50,493 nucleotides of DNA from NCBI GenBank assembly GCA_016871255.1, contig VFZH01000009.1:1-50493 (forward strand). The letters are read 5' to 3'. The stretch's first letter is position 1; the number at the start of each line of letters is the position of its first letter. A program made the position numbers and the translations under genes. Below are positions 20,181 through 28,038 of this stretch, piece after piece. Under the pieces are notes generated by a model. That model saw only the letters and a list, made by a program, of their open reading frames with translations, was not told where the DNA came from and ran no database searches. Source of the stretch: Acidimicrobiia bacterium (GTDB taxonomy: Bacteria; Acidobacteriota; Vicinamibacteria; Vicinamibacterales; UBA2999).

Positions 20181-20903
20181 ATGCGAGCGATCTTCGTGCT
20201 GTCCCTGATGGTCCCCGTCGCCACGGCGTTCGCGCAGGGCAAGCCCGCCGAGCGATCCACCTTGGCGATCACGGTCACCAATCCCCGGGGCCTGACGCTG
20301 CCCGGCGTCCGCGTGGAGCTGACCGGTCCGGTCACCCGTGAGGGCACGACCGATGCGAGCGGCATGGTTCGCTTCGTGACGCTCCGGGCAGGCGCCTACC
20401 GCGCCCGCTTCTCGGGCGACGACCTGGTGACCTTCGAGAAGGAGGTGGCGCTGCGCGAGGGGCAGGCGCTCGACGTGGACGCCACGCTGAACGCCGCGGA
20501 GCCCGTGCGGGAGCCGCCGCCCCCGCCGCCACCGCCCCCGCCGCCGCTCGGCCCCGCGGGGGAACCGCGCACGGCGTCGCTCGTGGAGTTGGCCGAGCGA
20601 GAGCTGGTGGACAGGAACCAGGATCGGCGCGAGACCCTGGTGGCCTGCAGCGGCAACACGCGCAGCACGCTCCTGCAGATCAACGAGCCGCAGGCCGCGC
20701 GCCTGTACGCCGGGGCGGAGTCCCTTCTCTATGTGGTGGCCGGCGAGGGAACCGTTTCGCTCGGCGGCGTCGAGTCTCCCTTGCGAGCCGGCGCGTTCGT
20801 GTCCGTGCCGCGCAGCGTGCCGTATGGCCTGTCACGCCGCGGCAATCGGCCGCTGATCCTCTTGTCCGTGCTCGCCGGCGAGCCGTGCGAGCAGCCCCGG
20901 TAG
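20181..20903 (+). CDS. Exported carboxypeptidase-regulatory-like/cupin fusion protein
   Basis: The 240-aa protein has a signal peptide (MRAIFVLSLMVPVATAFAQG). An Ig-like carboxypeptidase-regulatory domain follows (about residues 30-105; SGMVRFVTLRAGAYRARF is its typical turn), then a run of eleven prolines, then a C-terminal cupin fold (about residues 150-235, e.g. SLLYVVAGEGTVSLGGVESPLRAGAFVSVPRSVPYGL). The cupin part lacks the full set of metal-binding His residues, so it is more likely a binding or sensor module than an enzyme. The open frame extends upstream to 20082, but only the ATG at 20181 gives the signal peptide. The thioredoxin gene follows 6 nt downstream. Confidence 0.82.
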   Translation: MRAIFVLSLMVPVATAFAQGKPAERSTLAITVTNPRGLTLPGVRVELTGPVTREGTTDASGMVRFVTLRAGAYRARFSGDDLVTFEKEVALREGQALDVDATLNAAEPVREPPPPPPPPPPPLGPAGEPRTASLVELAERELVDRNQDRRETLVACSGNTRSTLLQINEPQAARLYAGAESLLYVVAGEGTVSLGGVESPLRAGAFVSVPRSVPYGLSRRGNRPLILLSVLAGEPCEQPR

Positions 20904-20909
20904 GTTGCC

Positions 20910-21380
20910 ATGGGTGCATCGACGCTCGACGATCGCGGCGTCCGGGTCTCGTGCCCGGCCTGCGGGACGAGGAATCGTCTCGTCTGGGCGCGGCTCGGGC
21001 TAGCGACGCGTTGCGGCCGATGCCGGACCCCGCTCGCGCAGCCCGCCGAACCTCTCGATGTCCCGTCTGCGGAGGTGTTCGACGTCTTGACGCGCGAGTC
21101 CAGGCTGCCGGTCGTCGTCGACTTCTGGGCGCCCTGGTGCGGACCGTGCCGGATGGTGGCTCCCGAGCTGGCGCGGATGGCCCACACCGTGGCCGGAGGG
21201 CTGCTCGTCGTGAAGGTCAACACCGACGCGCTGGCGGAGCTGGGCGAGCGGCACCGCGTGCGCTCCATTCCCATGATGGCGGTGTTCGGGCGCGGCCGGG
21301 AGCTCGCTCGCGCCGCCGGCGCCAGGCCGGCCGCCGAGATCGAGCGCTTTGCCCGCGAAGCCGTGGCAACCATCCTCTGA
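20910..21380 (+). CDS. Thioredoxin with N-terminal zinc finger (thioredoxin 2-like)
   Basis: The 156-aa protein has an N-terminal zinc ribbon (Cys 15, 18, 35 and 38) and a thioredoxin domain with the active site WCGPC (residues 76-80) inside DFWAPWCGPCRMVAPELARMA. The cis-Pro is in the RSIPMMAVF motif. This architecture is that of TrxC (thioredoxin 2), a cytoplasmic disulfide reductase whose zinc finger responds to oxidants. It starts 6 nt after the cupin-fusion gene and is followed by a small membrane protein gene. Confidence 0.92.
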   Translation: MGASTLDDRGVRVSCPACGTRNRLVWARLGLATRCGRCRTPLAQPAEPLDVPSAEVFDVLTRESRLPVVVDFWAPWCGPCRMVAPELARMAHTVAGGLLVVKVNTDALAELGERHRVRSIPMMAVFGRGRELARAAGARPAAEIERFAREAVATIL

Positions 21381-21402
21381 CCCGTGCGCAGGCACCCGAC
21401 CC

Positions 21403-21627
21403 ATGCGCACAGCAAGCCATCCCGGACTCGCGGCGGTTCTCAGCCTGGTCCTTCCAGGCGCAGGCCAGGTGTACAACGGCGACTTCCTCAGGGCGATCTT
21501 CTGGTTCATCGTCACGCCCGGGCTGTGGCTTGGCTCCGGAGGCGTGCTCGGCTGGGTCTGCCACGTCGTGTCGGCGTTCACCGCCCACCACCGCGCCATC
21601 GATCGAAACCGCGGCCTGGTCATCTGA
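21403..21627 (+). CDS. Small TM2-like membrane protein
   Basis: The 74-aa protein has a Gly/Pro-rich PGLAAVLSLVLPGAGQVYNGDFLRAIFWF start. It resembles the TM2-domain pattern, in which a GAGQxYNG turn separates two hydrophobic helices (about residues 8-20 and 27-55). The last residues are polar. The ATG at 21403 starts the conserved part; the frame is open 54 nt further upstream. Function is unknown. Its stop is only 9 nt before the palindromic repeat that begins the RAYT element. Confidence 0.7.
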   Translation: MRTASHPGLAAVLSLVLPGAGQVYNGDFLRAIFWFIVTPGLWLGSGGVLGWVCHVVSAFTAHHRAIDRNRGLVI

Positions 21628-21636
21628 CCACCCGTC

Positions 21637-21671
21637 GGGGTCTGACCCGGGTCAGACCCGGGTCAGACCCC
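21637..21671 (+). repeat. Left triple-palindrome end of the RAYT element
   Basis: This end reads as GGGGTCTGACCC, GGGTCAGACCC, GGGTCAGACCCC in series. Each unit is palindromic apart from its central base. The first unit has CTG where the mirrored right end has CAG, the only mismatch between the two ends. Confidence 0.9.
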
Positions 21672-21803
21672 GAGGTTGCAGAAACTTCGTACTCGGAGCG
21701 GTCGTCGGGTTTCTCTTTCTGCAGCCTGCGGCTGGGACACGATCCCGGCAGCCGCCGATTCTGCTTGTCGTGTCCTTGCACCGCTTCTTGCACAACTCAG
21801 GGC

Positions 21804-22406
21804 ATGCCGCGCCCAATCCGAACCTTCGTTCCACGCGTCACTTATCACGTGATCCAGCGGGGTCACCACCAGTCGACCGTCTTCCTGGACGGGTTGGACT
21901 TCCAGACGTTTCTGGGCCTTCTGGCCAGGGCCTGCTCCAGACAGCCGATTGCGCTTCACGGGTACGTCCTGATGTCGAACCATGTACATCTCATGCTCAC
22001 TCCGGCAGAGCCGCAGGCCCTACCCAAGGCGATGAAGACCGTGGATCAGCAGTACACGCAGCACTTCAACCGCCGGTACACCAAGACAGGCTGCCTTTGG
22101 CAAAGCCGTTACTACGCCTGGCCCATTCAGACGGAGCGGTACTGGTTGACGTGCCTTCGCTACGTGGAGCTGAACCCCGTGCGGGCGGGCATGGTCGACG
22201 AACCTGCGAAGTATCCCTGGTCGAGCTACGCCGCCCACGCTCTGGGAACCGCCAATGGTCTCCTCACGCCACATCCACTCTTCGAGCAGCTCGGGCGAAC
22301 TCCGAAGGATCGGCAAACCGCCTGGCGACACGTGTGCCAGCTCCCCGCCTCCGGGGTCGAGGATTGGGCGGAAGCCCGATGTGCAACCCGGGGCCTTGGG
22401 GTCTGA
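21804..22406 (+). CDS. REP-associated tyrosine transposase (RAYT, Y1_Tnp)
   Basis: RAYT proteins are HUH single-strand nucleases related to IS200/IS605 transposases. This 200-aa protein starts with PRVTYHVIQRGHHQSTVFLD, the family's usual opening. It has the HUH pair in LMSNHVHLML (His60 and His62), a Tyr-bearing helix DQQYTQHFNRRYTKTGCLWQSRYYA (Tyr84 is the likely nucleophile), and the signature CLRYVELNPVRAGMVDEPAKYPWSSYAAH. The ATG at 21804 fits the family start. The gene is full length and apparently intact. Its final codons (GLGV, stop) are written by the right-end repeat. Confidence 0.92.
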   Translation: MPRPIRTFVPRVTYHVIQRGHHQSTVFLDGLDFQTFLGLLARACSRQPIALHGYVLMSNHVHLMLTPAEPQALPKAMKTVDQQYTQHFNRRYTKTGCLWQSRYYAWPIQTERYWLTCLRYVELNPVRAGMVDEPAKYPWSSYAAHALGTANGLLTPHPLFEQLGRTPKDRQTAWRHVCQLPASGVEDWAEARCATRGLGV

Positions 22407-22432
22407 CCCGGGTCTGACCCGGGTCTGACCCC
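22398..22432 (+). repeat. Right triple-palindrome end of the RAYT element
   Basis: Three units, GGGGTCTGACCC, GGGTCTGACCC and GGGTCTGACCCC, follow without a gap. The RAYT stop codon TGA (22404-22406) lies in the first unit, so the repeat supplies the end of the transposase reading frame. Confidence 0.9.
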
Positions 22433-22434
22433 GG

Positions 22435-22440
22435 TAGAAT
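22435..22440 (+). promoter_or_regulatory. Candidate -10 box for nfeD (TAGAAT)
   Basis: TAGAAT ends 6 nt before the nfeD ATG and begins 2 nt after the RAYT right end. The REP element may therefore supply the -35 region of the nfeD promoter. This is inference from spacing. Confidence 0.4.
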
Positions 22441-22446
22441 GCGGGC

Positions 22447-23745
22447 ATGCGGCTGGTGGCGGCGATGGTTCTTCTGGCGGCTTCGGCACCGGAGCAGCCG
22501 ACAGCGGTCGTGGCGGAGTACGACGGCATCATCCACCCGATTGCAGCTGAGTTCCTGACCGGGGCGATCGACGAGGCGGACAGGGTGAACGCCGACCTCG
22601 TCGTGTTCGTGCTGCGCACGCCCGGCGGCCTGATGGACTCCATGCGGGATATCGTGTCGCGGATGGTGTCGTCACGCGCGCCGGTCGTCGTCTTCGTCGG
22701 ACCTTCCGGCTCCCGCGCCGCGTCCGCCGGCTTTCTCCTGGCGCTGGCAGCCGACGTGGCCGTCATGGCGCCTGGGACCCACATCGGCGCGGCGCACCCG
22801 GTGTCGGGTTCGGGCGAGCCGATGGACGAGACGATGGCCCAGAAGGCCGCCTCGGACGCGGCGGCCTACGCGCGTTCCCTGGCAGCGCCACGCGGCCGCA
22901 ACGAGGAACTCGCCGCGGAAGCCGTCACCGAGAGCCGCGCCTTCACCGACCAGGAAGCGCTGAACGCGTCCCCGCCCCTGATCGATTTCATCGCGCGCGA
23001 CGTGCCGGATCTGCTGCGCACGCTCGACGGGCGCGAGATCCGCCGGTTCGACGGACGCACGGCGTCCCTGGCCACGGCGGGTATCGCGACGACCGCCGTC
23101 GAGATGTCGCGGCGGCAGCAGTTCCTGGCGGCCATCGCCCACCCGCAGATCGCCTACCTCCTGCTGTCGCTCGGCATCCTCGGCCTGACCGTCGAACTGT
23201 GGACGCCAGGCGCCGTCCTCCCGGGTGTCGCCGGCGGGCTCTGCCTGCTGCTGGCGTTCTTCGCGCTCCAGGTCCTGCCGGTCAACGCCGTCGGCGTGCT
23301 GCTGATCCTCTTCGGCGTCGGCCTGCTGCTGCTCGAGCTGATGGTGCCCAGCTTCGGCGCCCTGGGCATCGGCGGCACGATCAGCGTGCTCGTGGGCTCG
23401 CTGATGCTGACTGACACGGTGCCCGGCGTCAGCGTGAGCCGTCCTCTCGTCTTCGCCGTCACCGGTACGCTGGCCGCCCTCGTGCTCTTCCTGGGGCGAC
23501 TGGCCATCCAGGCGCAACGCGCCCCGACGGCGATGGGCATGGAGGCACTCGCCGGAGTCGAAGCCAGGACGATCGAGGCGCTCGCAGCTGGCGGCGAGGG
23601 GCAGGTGCGCGTGCACGGCGAAATCTGGCGGGCACGAAGCCGCCAGCCGCTCCCGGCCGGCGCCCGCGTCCGCGTCACCGGGGCGGACGGCCTGACGCTG
23701 ACGGTCGAGCCCGTGGATGCCGCCCCTTCGAAAGGAGAAGCCTGA
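22447..23745 (+). CDS. nfeD: NfeD family membrane serine protease
   Basis: Long NfeD proteins are membrane-bound, ClpP-like serine proteases that partner with slipins. The 432-aa protein has a signal or membrane N-terminus and a ClpP-class domain with the Ser-Lys dyad (Ser93 in SRAASAGF, Lys133 in AQKAASDA) and PGGLMDSM. A block of membrane helices follows (about residues 230-355), then a C-terminal OB-fold NfeD domain ([29 protein letters not shown]). The next gene, a slipin, starts on the stop codon of this one, the usual STOPP pair. Confidence 0.94.
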   Translation: MRLVAAMVLLAASAPEQPTAVVAEYDGIIHPIAAEFLTGAIDEADRVNADLVVFVLRTPGGLMDSMRDIVSRMVSSRAPVVVFVGPSGSRAASAGFLLALAADVAVMAPGTHIGAAHPVSGSGEPMDETMAQKAASDAAAYARSLAAPRGRNEELAAEAVTESRAFTDQEALNASPPLIDFIARDVPDLLRTLDGREIRRFDGRTASLATAGIATTAVEMSRRQQFLAAIAHPQIAYLLLSLGILGLTVELWTPGAVLPGVAGGLCLLLAFFALQVLPVNAVGVLLILFGVGLLLLELMVPSFGALGIGGTISVLVGSLMLTDTVPGVSVSRPLVFAVTGTLAALVLFLGRLAIQAQRAPTAMGMEALAGVEARTIEALAAGGEGQVRVHGEIWRARSRQPLPAGARVRVTGADGLTLTVEPVDAAPSKGEA

Positions 23746-24509
23746 TGGAGTTCCCAGCCCCCCTGATCGTCGTGGTCGCGCTGCTGCTGTACCTGGTCAG
23801 CTCGATCCACATCCTCACCGAATACGAACGCGGCGTCATCTTCCGGCTGGGCAAGCTGCTCCCGGCGCCCAAGGGCCCCGGCGTCATCCTGGTGTTCCGG
23901 CCGATCGACATGATGACGCGGATCAGCCTGCGCACCGTCGTGCACGACGTCCCGCCGCAGGACATCATCACGCGCGACAACGTGTCGGTGAAGGTGAATG
24001 CGGTCGTCTACTACCGCGTGATCGACCCGCGCAGGGCCGTCGTCGAAGTCGAGAACTACATGTACGCCACCTCGCAGCTCGCGCAGACCACGCTGAGGAG
24101 CGTGCTCGGACAGGCGGAGCTGGACGACCTGCTCGCCTCGCGCGAACGGCTCAACCTCGAGCTGCAGCAGATCCTGGACAACCAGACCGACCCGTGGGGG
24201 ATCAAGGTCTCGTCGGTCGAGGTCAAGCACGTGGACCTGCCGCAGGACATGCAGCGCGCGATGGCGCGACAGGCAGAAGCCGAGCGCGAGAAGCGGGCGA
24301 AGATCATCCACGCGGAAGGCGAGCTGATCGCGTCGGAGAAGCTCTCGCAGGCCGCGGCCGTGATCAACGCGCAGGCGGGCGCCATGAGCCTTCGCTACCT
24401 GCAGACGCTGACCGAGATCTCCGCCGAGCAGAACTCGACCATCATCTTCCCGCTGCCGATCGAGCTCTTCTCGATGCTCCGCAACGCCAGCGGCGACAGG
24501 GACCGGTAG
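23745..24509 (+). CDS. Slipin/stomatin-like SPFH protein
   Basis: The 254-aa protein has one N-terminal membrane helix (about residues 5-21), the stomatin opening [31 protein letters not shown], and an SPFH/Band 7 domain including [32 protein letters not shown] charged helical region with [24 protein letters not shown] and [22 protein letters not shown] closes it. Such proteins oligomerise on the membrane and are cleaved by their NfeD partner. The ATG overlaps the nfeD stop, so the two are translationally coupled. Confidence 0.94.
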   Translation: MEFPAPLIVVVALLLYLVSSIHILTEYERGVIFRLGKLLPAPKGPGVILVFRPIDMMTRISLRTVVHDVPPQDIITRDNVSVKVNAVVYYRVIDPRRAVVEVENYMYATSQLAQTTLRSVLGQAELDDLLASRERLNLELQQILDNQTDPWGIKVSSVEVKHVDLPQDMQRAMARQAEAEREKRAKIIHAEGELIASEKLSQAAAVINAQAGAMSLRYLQTLTEISAEQNSTIIFPLPIELFSMLRNASGDRDR

Positions 24510-24542
24510 GGCGTAGTTGGACGACTACCCGGCTTGGACTAT

Positions 24543-24578
24543 TCTGAGTAGTCGTTACAGTCTGAGTAGTCGTTACAG
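24543..24578 (+). repeat. Perfect tandem repeat of an 18-bp unit
   Basis: TCTGAGTAGTCGTTACAG occurs twice in direct succession (24543-24560 and 24561-24578). Just upstream GTAGT and ACTAC (within 24513-24528) form a short inverted repeat using the same bases. The 172 nt between the slipin gene and the next start hold nothing else obvious. Two identical sites ahead of a secreted respiratory gene look like a double operator. Confidence 0.7.
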
Positions 24579-24681
24579 CTGATTCGATCGATCCGGATCG
24601 CCGGGGGACCGTCGGCGGGCCGGTCGTGTGACCGTTGCATCCGCTTCCGTGAATCGCGCGGGGGCTTCTGAGGCATTCGAT

Positions 24682-26751
24682 ATGAGACATACCAGTCGCT
24701 TCCACCCGGTGCTGCCGGGCGTGGCACTCGCCGCCCTGCTGGCGGCCACCCTGCCCGGCGTCAACGCCAGGCAGGCCGGCGTTTCCATTGACAAGGACGA
24801 CATTGGCGGCGTGGTCACCAGCGCCAAGGGTCCGGAGGCCGGTGTCTGGGTCATCGCCGAAACGCGCGACCTGCCCACGAACTTCATCAAGATCGCCGTC
24901 ACCGACGATCAGGGGCGCTACGTCGTTCCCGACCTGCCGGCGGCGAGCTACTCGATCTGGGTGCGGGGCTACGGCCTGGTCGATTCGCCGAAAGTCACGG
25001 GCGTGCCGGGCAAGGCGCTCAACCTGACCGCGGTGGTGGCCCCCGACGCGAAGGCGGCAGCCGAGTACTACCCGGCCAACTACTGGCTGGCGCTGCTGGA
25101 GCCGCCGCCCGCAAGCGACTTCCCGGGCACCGGCCGCGACGGCAACGGCCTGCCCGAAGCGCTGCGGACGCAGGGCGCCTGGATCGGTCACATGAAGCAG
25201 ACGGGCTCCTGCGTCCAGTGCCACCAGCTCGGGACCAAGGCCACGCGCGAGTTCCACCCCGCGCAGCCGAAGTTCGCCACGCACCTCGAGGCCTGGGACT
25301 ACCGTGTGCAGACGGGCCAGAGCGGGGCGTTCATGAACAACACCTTCGGCCCGATCGGCCGGGATCGTTCCCTCGCCGTGTTCGCCGACTGGACCCAGCG
25401 GATTGCCAACGGCGAGCTGCCGGAAGCCCCGCCGCGTCCCCAGGGCGTCGAGCGCAACGTGGTGGTGTCGCAGTGGGAGGTCGGCGATCCGAAGGTGTTC
25501 GTCCACGACGAAATCACGACCGACCGGCGCAATCCGACCCTGAACGGGTACGGTCCCGTGTACGCGGTCCAGGAACTCAGCGGCGACTACCTGATCGTGC
25601 TCGATCCGGTGAAGTACACGACGCGCAAGGTCCACCTGGCACCGGCGGATCCGACCAGCCGCCCCGCCTGGGCACAGGACATGCCGCAGCCCTCGAACTT
25701 CTGGGGGAATGAGGTCATCTGGGAGCCGCGGGTCGTGCCGCACAACCCCTGGATCGACGCCAAGGGGCGCGTCTGGATCACCGCCCGCGGCGGCTGCCGG
25801 ATGTACGACCCGAAGGACGATTCGGTGACGCGCGTCGAGGGCTGCCCCGGCACGCACCACGTGCAGATCGACGACAACGAGGTGCTCTGGTTCGATCAGG
25901 CTGGCGCGGCGTATTTCGACATCAAGAAGTGGGAGCAGACGGGTGACGGCAAGGCTGCGGGCGGCACGATTCCATTCGTGCTCGACACCAACGCCAACGG
26001 GAAGCTGGACGAGCCGCCGGTCGCCGCGAACGAGCCGATCGATCCGGCCCGCGACAAGGCCATCCGTTCCGGTGGCTACGACGTCATCCCCAACCCGGTG
26101 GACGGCTCGGTCTGGATCTCGGTCACGTCGGTGCCCGGCTCGCTCGTCCGCGTCGATCCGAAGACCCGCCTCGCCGAGGTGTACGAGCCGCCCTACATGA
26201 ACCCGGCCGCCAAGATCGAGGGCTACCTGCCGCACGGCATCGACGTCGACCGCAAGACCGGGCTCATCTGGACGGGCCTGAACAGCGGCCACCTGGCGAG
26301 CTTCGACCGCCGGAAGTGCAAGGTGACCAACGGCCCGACGGCGACCGGCCAGCACTGCCCGGAGGGGTGGACGCTCTATCGGACGCCGGGTCCCCAGTTC
26401 AAGGGCGTGAAGGAGTCGGGGAACGCCGACGGTCACTACCTGAACTGGAACGACTGGTACAACATCTCGGGCTTCGGCGACGACACGCCGTTCGTGATGG
26501 GCACGAACTCGGATTCGATCATCGCGCTCGACCGTGCGCAGAACCGCTTCGTCGTGATGCGCGTGCCCTATCCCATGGGCTTCTTCCCGCGGGGCATGGA
26601 CGGCCGCATCGACGATCCGAACGCGGGCTGGAAGGGCCGCGGCCTCTGGTCCACGCAGGCGGCGCAGGCCACGTGGCACCAGGAGGGCGGCACGGCGCAG
26701 CGCCCCAAGATCGTCCAGTTCCAGATCCGGCCGAACCCGCTGGCCAAGTAG
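24682..26751 (+). CDS. Periplasmic beta-propeller protein with carboxypeptidase-regulatory domain and one haem-c site
   Basis: The 689-aa protein has a signal peptide (HPVLPGVALAALLAATLPGVNA), a carboxypeptidase-regulatory Ig-like domain (about residues 40-120), and then a single haem-c motif CVQCH (residues 177-181). The long C-terminal half resembles virginiamycin-B-lyase/NHL beta-propellers: RVWITARGGCRMYDPKDDSVTRVEG, DGSVWISVTSVPGSLVRVDP, LPHGIDVDRKTGLIWTG. The ATG at 24682 gives the signal peptide, while the frame is open to 24628. A small cytochrome c gene follows 62 nt downstream. An electron-transfer oxidoreductase is plausible, but the substrate is unknown. Confidence 0.82.
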   Translation: MRHTSRFHPVLPGVALAALLAATLPGVNARQAGVSIDKDDIGGVVTSAKGPEAGVWVIAETRDLPTNFIKIAVTDDQGRYVVPDLPAASYSIWVRGYGLVDSPKVTGVPGKALNLTAVVAPDAKAAAEYYPANYWLALLEPPPASDFPGTGRDGNGLPEALRTQGAWIGHMKQTGSCVQCHQLGTKATREFHPAQPKFATHLEAWDYRVQTGQSGAFMNNTFGPIGRDRSLAVFADWTQRIANGELPEAPPRPQGVERNVVVSQWEVGDPKVFVHDEITTDRRNPTLNGYGPVYAVQELSGDYLIVLDPVKYTTRKVHLAPADPTSRPAWAQDMPQPSNFWGNEVIWEPRVVPHNPWIDAKGRVWITARGGCRMYDPKDDSVTRVEGCPGTHHVQIDDNEVLWFDQAGAAYFDIKKWEQTGDGKAAGGTIPFVLDTNANGKLDEPPVAANEPIDPARDKAIRSGGYDVIPNPVDGSVWISVTSVPGSLVRVDPKTRLAEVYEPPYMNPAAKIEGYLPHGIDVDRKTGLIWTGLNSGHLASFDRRKCKVTNGPTATGQHCPEGWTLYRTPGPQFKGVKESGNADGHYLNWNDWYNISGFGDDTPFVMGTNSDSIIALDRAQNRFVVMRVPYPMGFFPRGMDGRIDDPNAGWKGRGLWSTQAAQATWHQEGGTAQRPKIVQFQIRPNPLAK

Positions 26752-26813
26752 CACCGAGGGGCAGCGGCGGCGCGCGCGGCCGCTGCCCCCGTTTCATCCA
26801 GGGGAGTACCACC

Positions 26814-27218
26814 ATGCGCACATCCATCCCTCTCGCACTGCTCTTCACGGCCGGTCTGCTGGCCGGCGCCGCCGCTGCGCAGGAGAAGGGCAATGCCGAC
26901 GCGGCGAAGATGCAGAATCCGGTAGCGCCCTCCACCGAGTCGATCGCGGCGGGCAAGGAGGCCTACGACCGCAACTGCCGGTTCTGCCACTCCGCGGACG
27001 GCACGGGCGGACCGCCGAAGGACGCGGGGTTCCCGGAAGCCTCCAACCTGGTTGACGAAACCTGGGACTACGGCAGCACCGATGGCGAGATCTACACCGT
27101 CATCCGCAAGGGCACGCCGCCGGAGTTCGCCATGGAGCCGTGGGATGATCGGCTCGACGAAACGGAGACCTGGAATCTGGTGAACTACCTGCGCGCCCTG
27201 GCGAAGGGCGCGAAGTAG
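26814..27218 (+). CDS. Periplasmic class I cytochrome c
   Basis: The 134-aa protein has a signal peptide ending AAAAQ, a haem-c motif CRFCH (residues 55-59), the GTGG stretch, and a distal Met ligand candidate in PEFAMEPWDDRLDETETWNLVNYLRAL, the usual C-terminal helix of class I cytochromes. A ribosome binding site GGGGAG (26801-26806) lies 7 nt before the ATG. It is probably the electron acceptor of the propeller protein encoded upstream, since the two genes are adjacent and in the same direction. Confidence 0.9.
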   Translation: MRTSIPLALLFTAGLLAGAAAAQEKGNADAAKMQNPVAPSTESIAAGKEAYDRNCRFCHSADGTGGPPKDAGFPEASNLVDETWDYGSTDGEIYTVIRKGTPPEFAMEPWDDRLDETETWNLVNYLRALAKGAK

Positions 27219-27225
27219 ACGACGG

Positions 27226-28038
27226 CTACCGCTCGCGGAACGTCCACGAGAACCGACGCTGCACCCGGGTGAAGACACCGGGCACGTGACGGCCGATCGC
27301 GGCGAACAGCCTGTTCAGCCGGCCGTTGACGTACACTGCGTCCCCGCGCATCACCGCGTCGTACCCCTGCTCGGCCACCGTCCGGGCATCCAGCCACATG
27401 AACGCCGGCAGCCGCTGCACCCGCGGCCGCGTTCCCGTCACGTCGTGGAACTCCGTCAGCGTGAAGCCGGGGCACACGGCGGTGACGTGGACGCCGCGCC
27501 CGCGCGCCTCCTCGGCCAGCGCCTCCGAGAACCGGATGACGAACGCCTTGGCCGCGGGGTAGAGGGTGTGGCCCGCCGGCGCCGGCAGCAACCCCGCGAG
27601 CGACGCCACGTTGATCACGCGCCCGTAGCTGCGCTCCAGCATGCCCGGCAGCAGGCGGTAGGTCAGCTCGACCAGCGCGACGATCAGCACGCGCAAGAGG
27701 GCCTCCTGCTGGCCCCACGCAGGGTGCGTGAACGGGCCCGGCACGCCGTAGCCGGCGTTGTTGACGAGCGCATCCACGTGCAGTCCCTCCCTCGTCACGG
27801 CCTCGGTCAGCCCGGCCACGCCCGTCACGGTCGAGAGATCCGCCGGAATCACGTGCGCCCGCACGTCGAACCGGTCCTGGAGCGAGGCCGCAAGGGCGGA
27901 CAACCGATGCTCCCGTCGCGCCGTCAGCACCAGGTTGAACCCGCGTTCGGCGAAGACCTCGGCGAACGCCAGACCGATGCCCGACGACGCCCCGGTGACG
28001 AGGCACAGCCGCCGCGGGGCCGCTGGCTCGGTCGTCAC
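27226..28038 (-). CDS. Short-chain dehydrogenase/reductase
   Basis: The 270-aa SDR has the cofactor loop TGASSGIGLAFAEVFAERG, DALVNNAGYGVPG, and the catalytic Ser and Tyr-X3-Lys in INVASLAGLLPAPAGHTLYPAAKAFVIRFSEAL. The Arg after the first strand (LTARREHR) suggests NADP(H). The C-terminal basic tail (VFTRVQRRFSWTFRER) is typical of the lipid/fatty-acyl-type SDRs, but the substrate is unknown. The GTG at 28038 overlaps the stop of the methyltransferase gene by 3 nt. An open frame further upstream lies inside that gene and is not used. Confidence 0.9.
   Translation of the reverse strand: MTTEPAAPRRLCLVTGASSGIGLAFAEVFAERGFNLVLTARREHRLSALAASLQDRFDVRAHVIPADLSTVTGVAGLTEAVTREGLHVDALVNNAGYGVPGPFTHPAWGQQEALLRVLIVALVELTYRLLPGMLERSYGRVINVASLAGLLPAPAGHTLYPAAKAFVIRFSEALAEEARGRGVHVTAVCPGFTLTEFHDVTGTRPRVQRLPAFMWLDARTVAEQGYDAVMRGDAVYVNGRLNRLFAAIGRHVPGVFTRVQRRFSWTFRER

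Larger units (their letters stand above)
21637..22432 (+). mobile_element. RAYT/REP-type element with 35-bp inverted palindromic ends
   Basis: A Y1-transposase gene (21804-22406) is enclosed by two 35-bp sequences that are inverted copies of each other with 34 of 35 positions matching. Each end is a chain of three near-palindromes of the form GGGTCWGACCC. The 3' end begins inside the last codons of the gene and ends 15 nt before nfeD. The layout matches REP-associated tyrosine transposase units, in which the transposase acts on short palindromic REP DNA. It separates the small membrane protein gene from nfeD. Confidence 0.75.
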
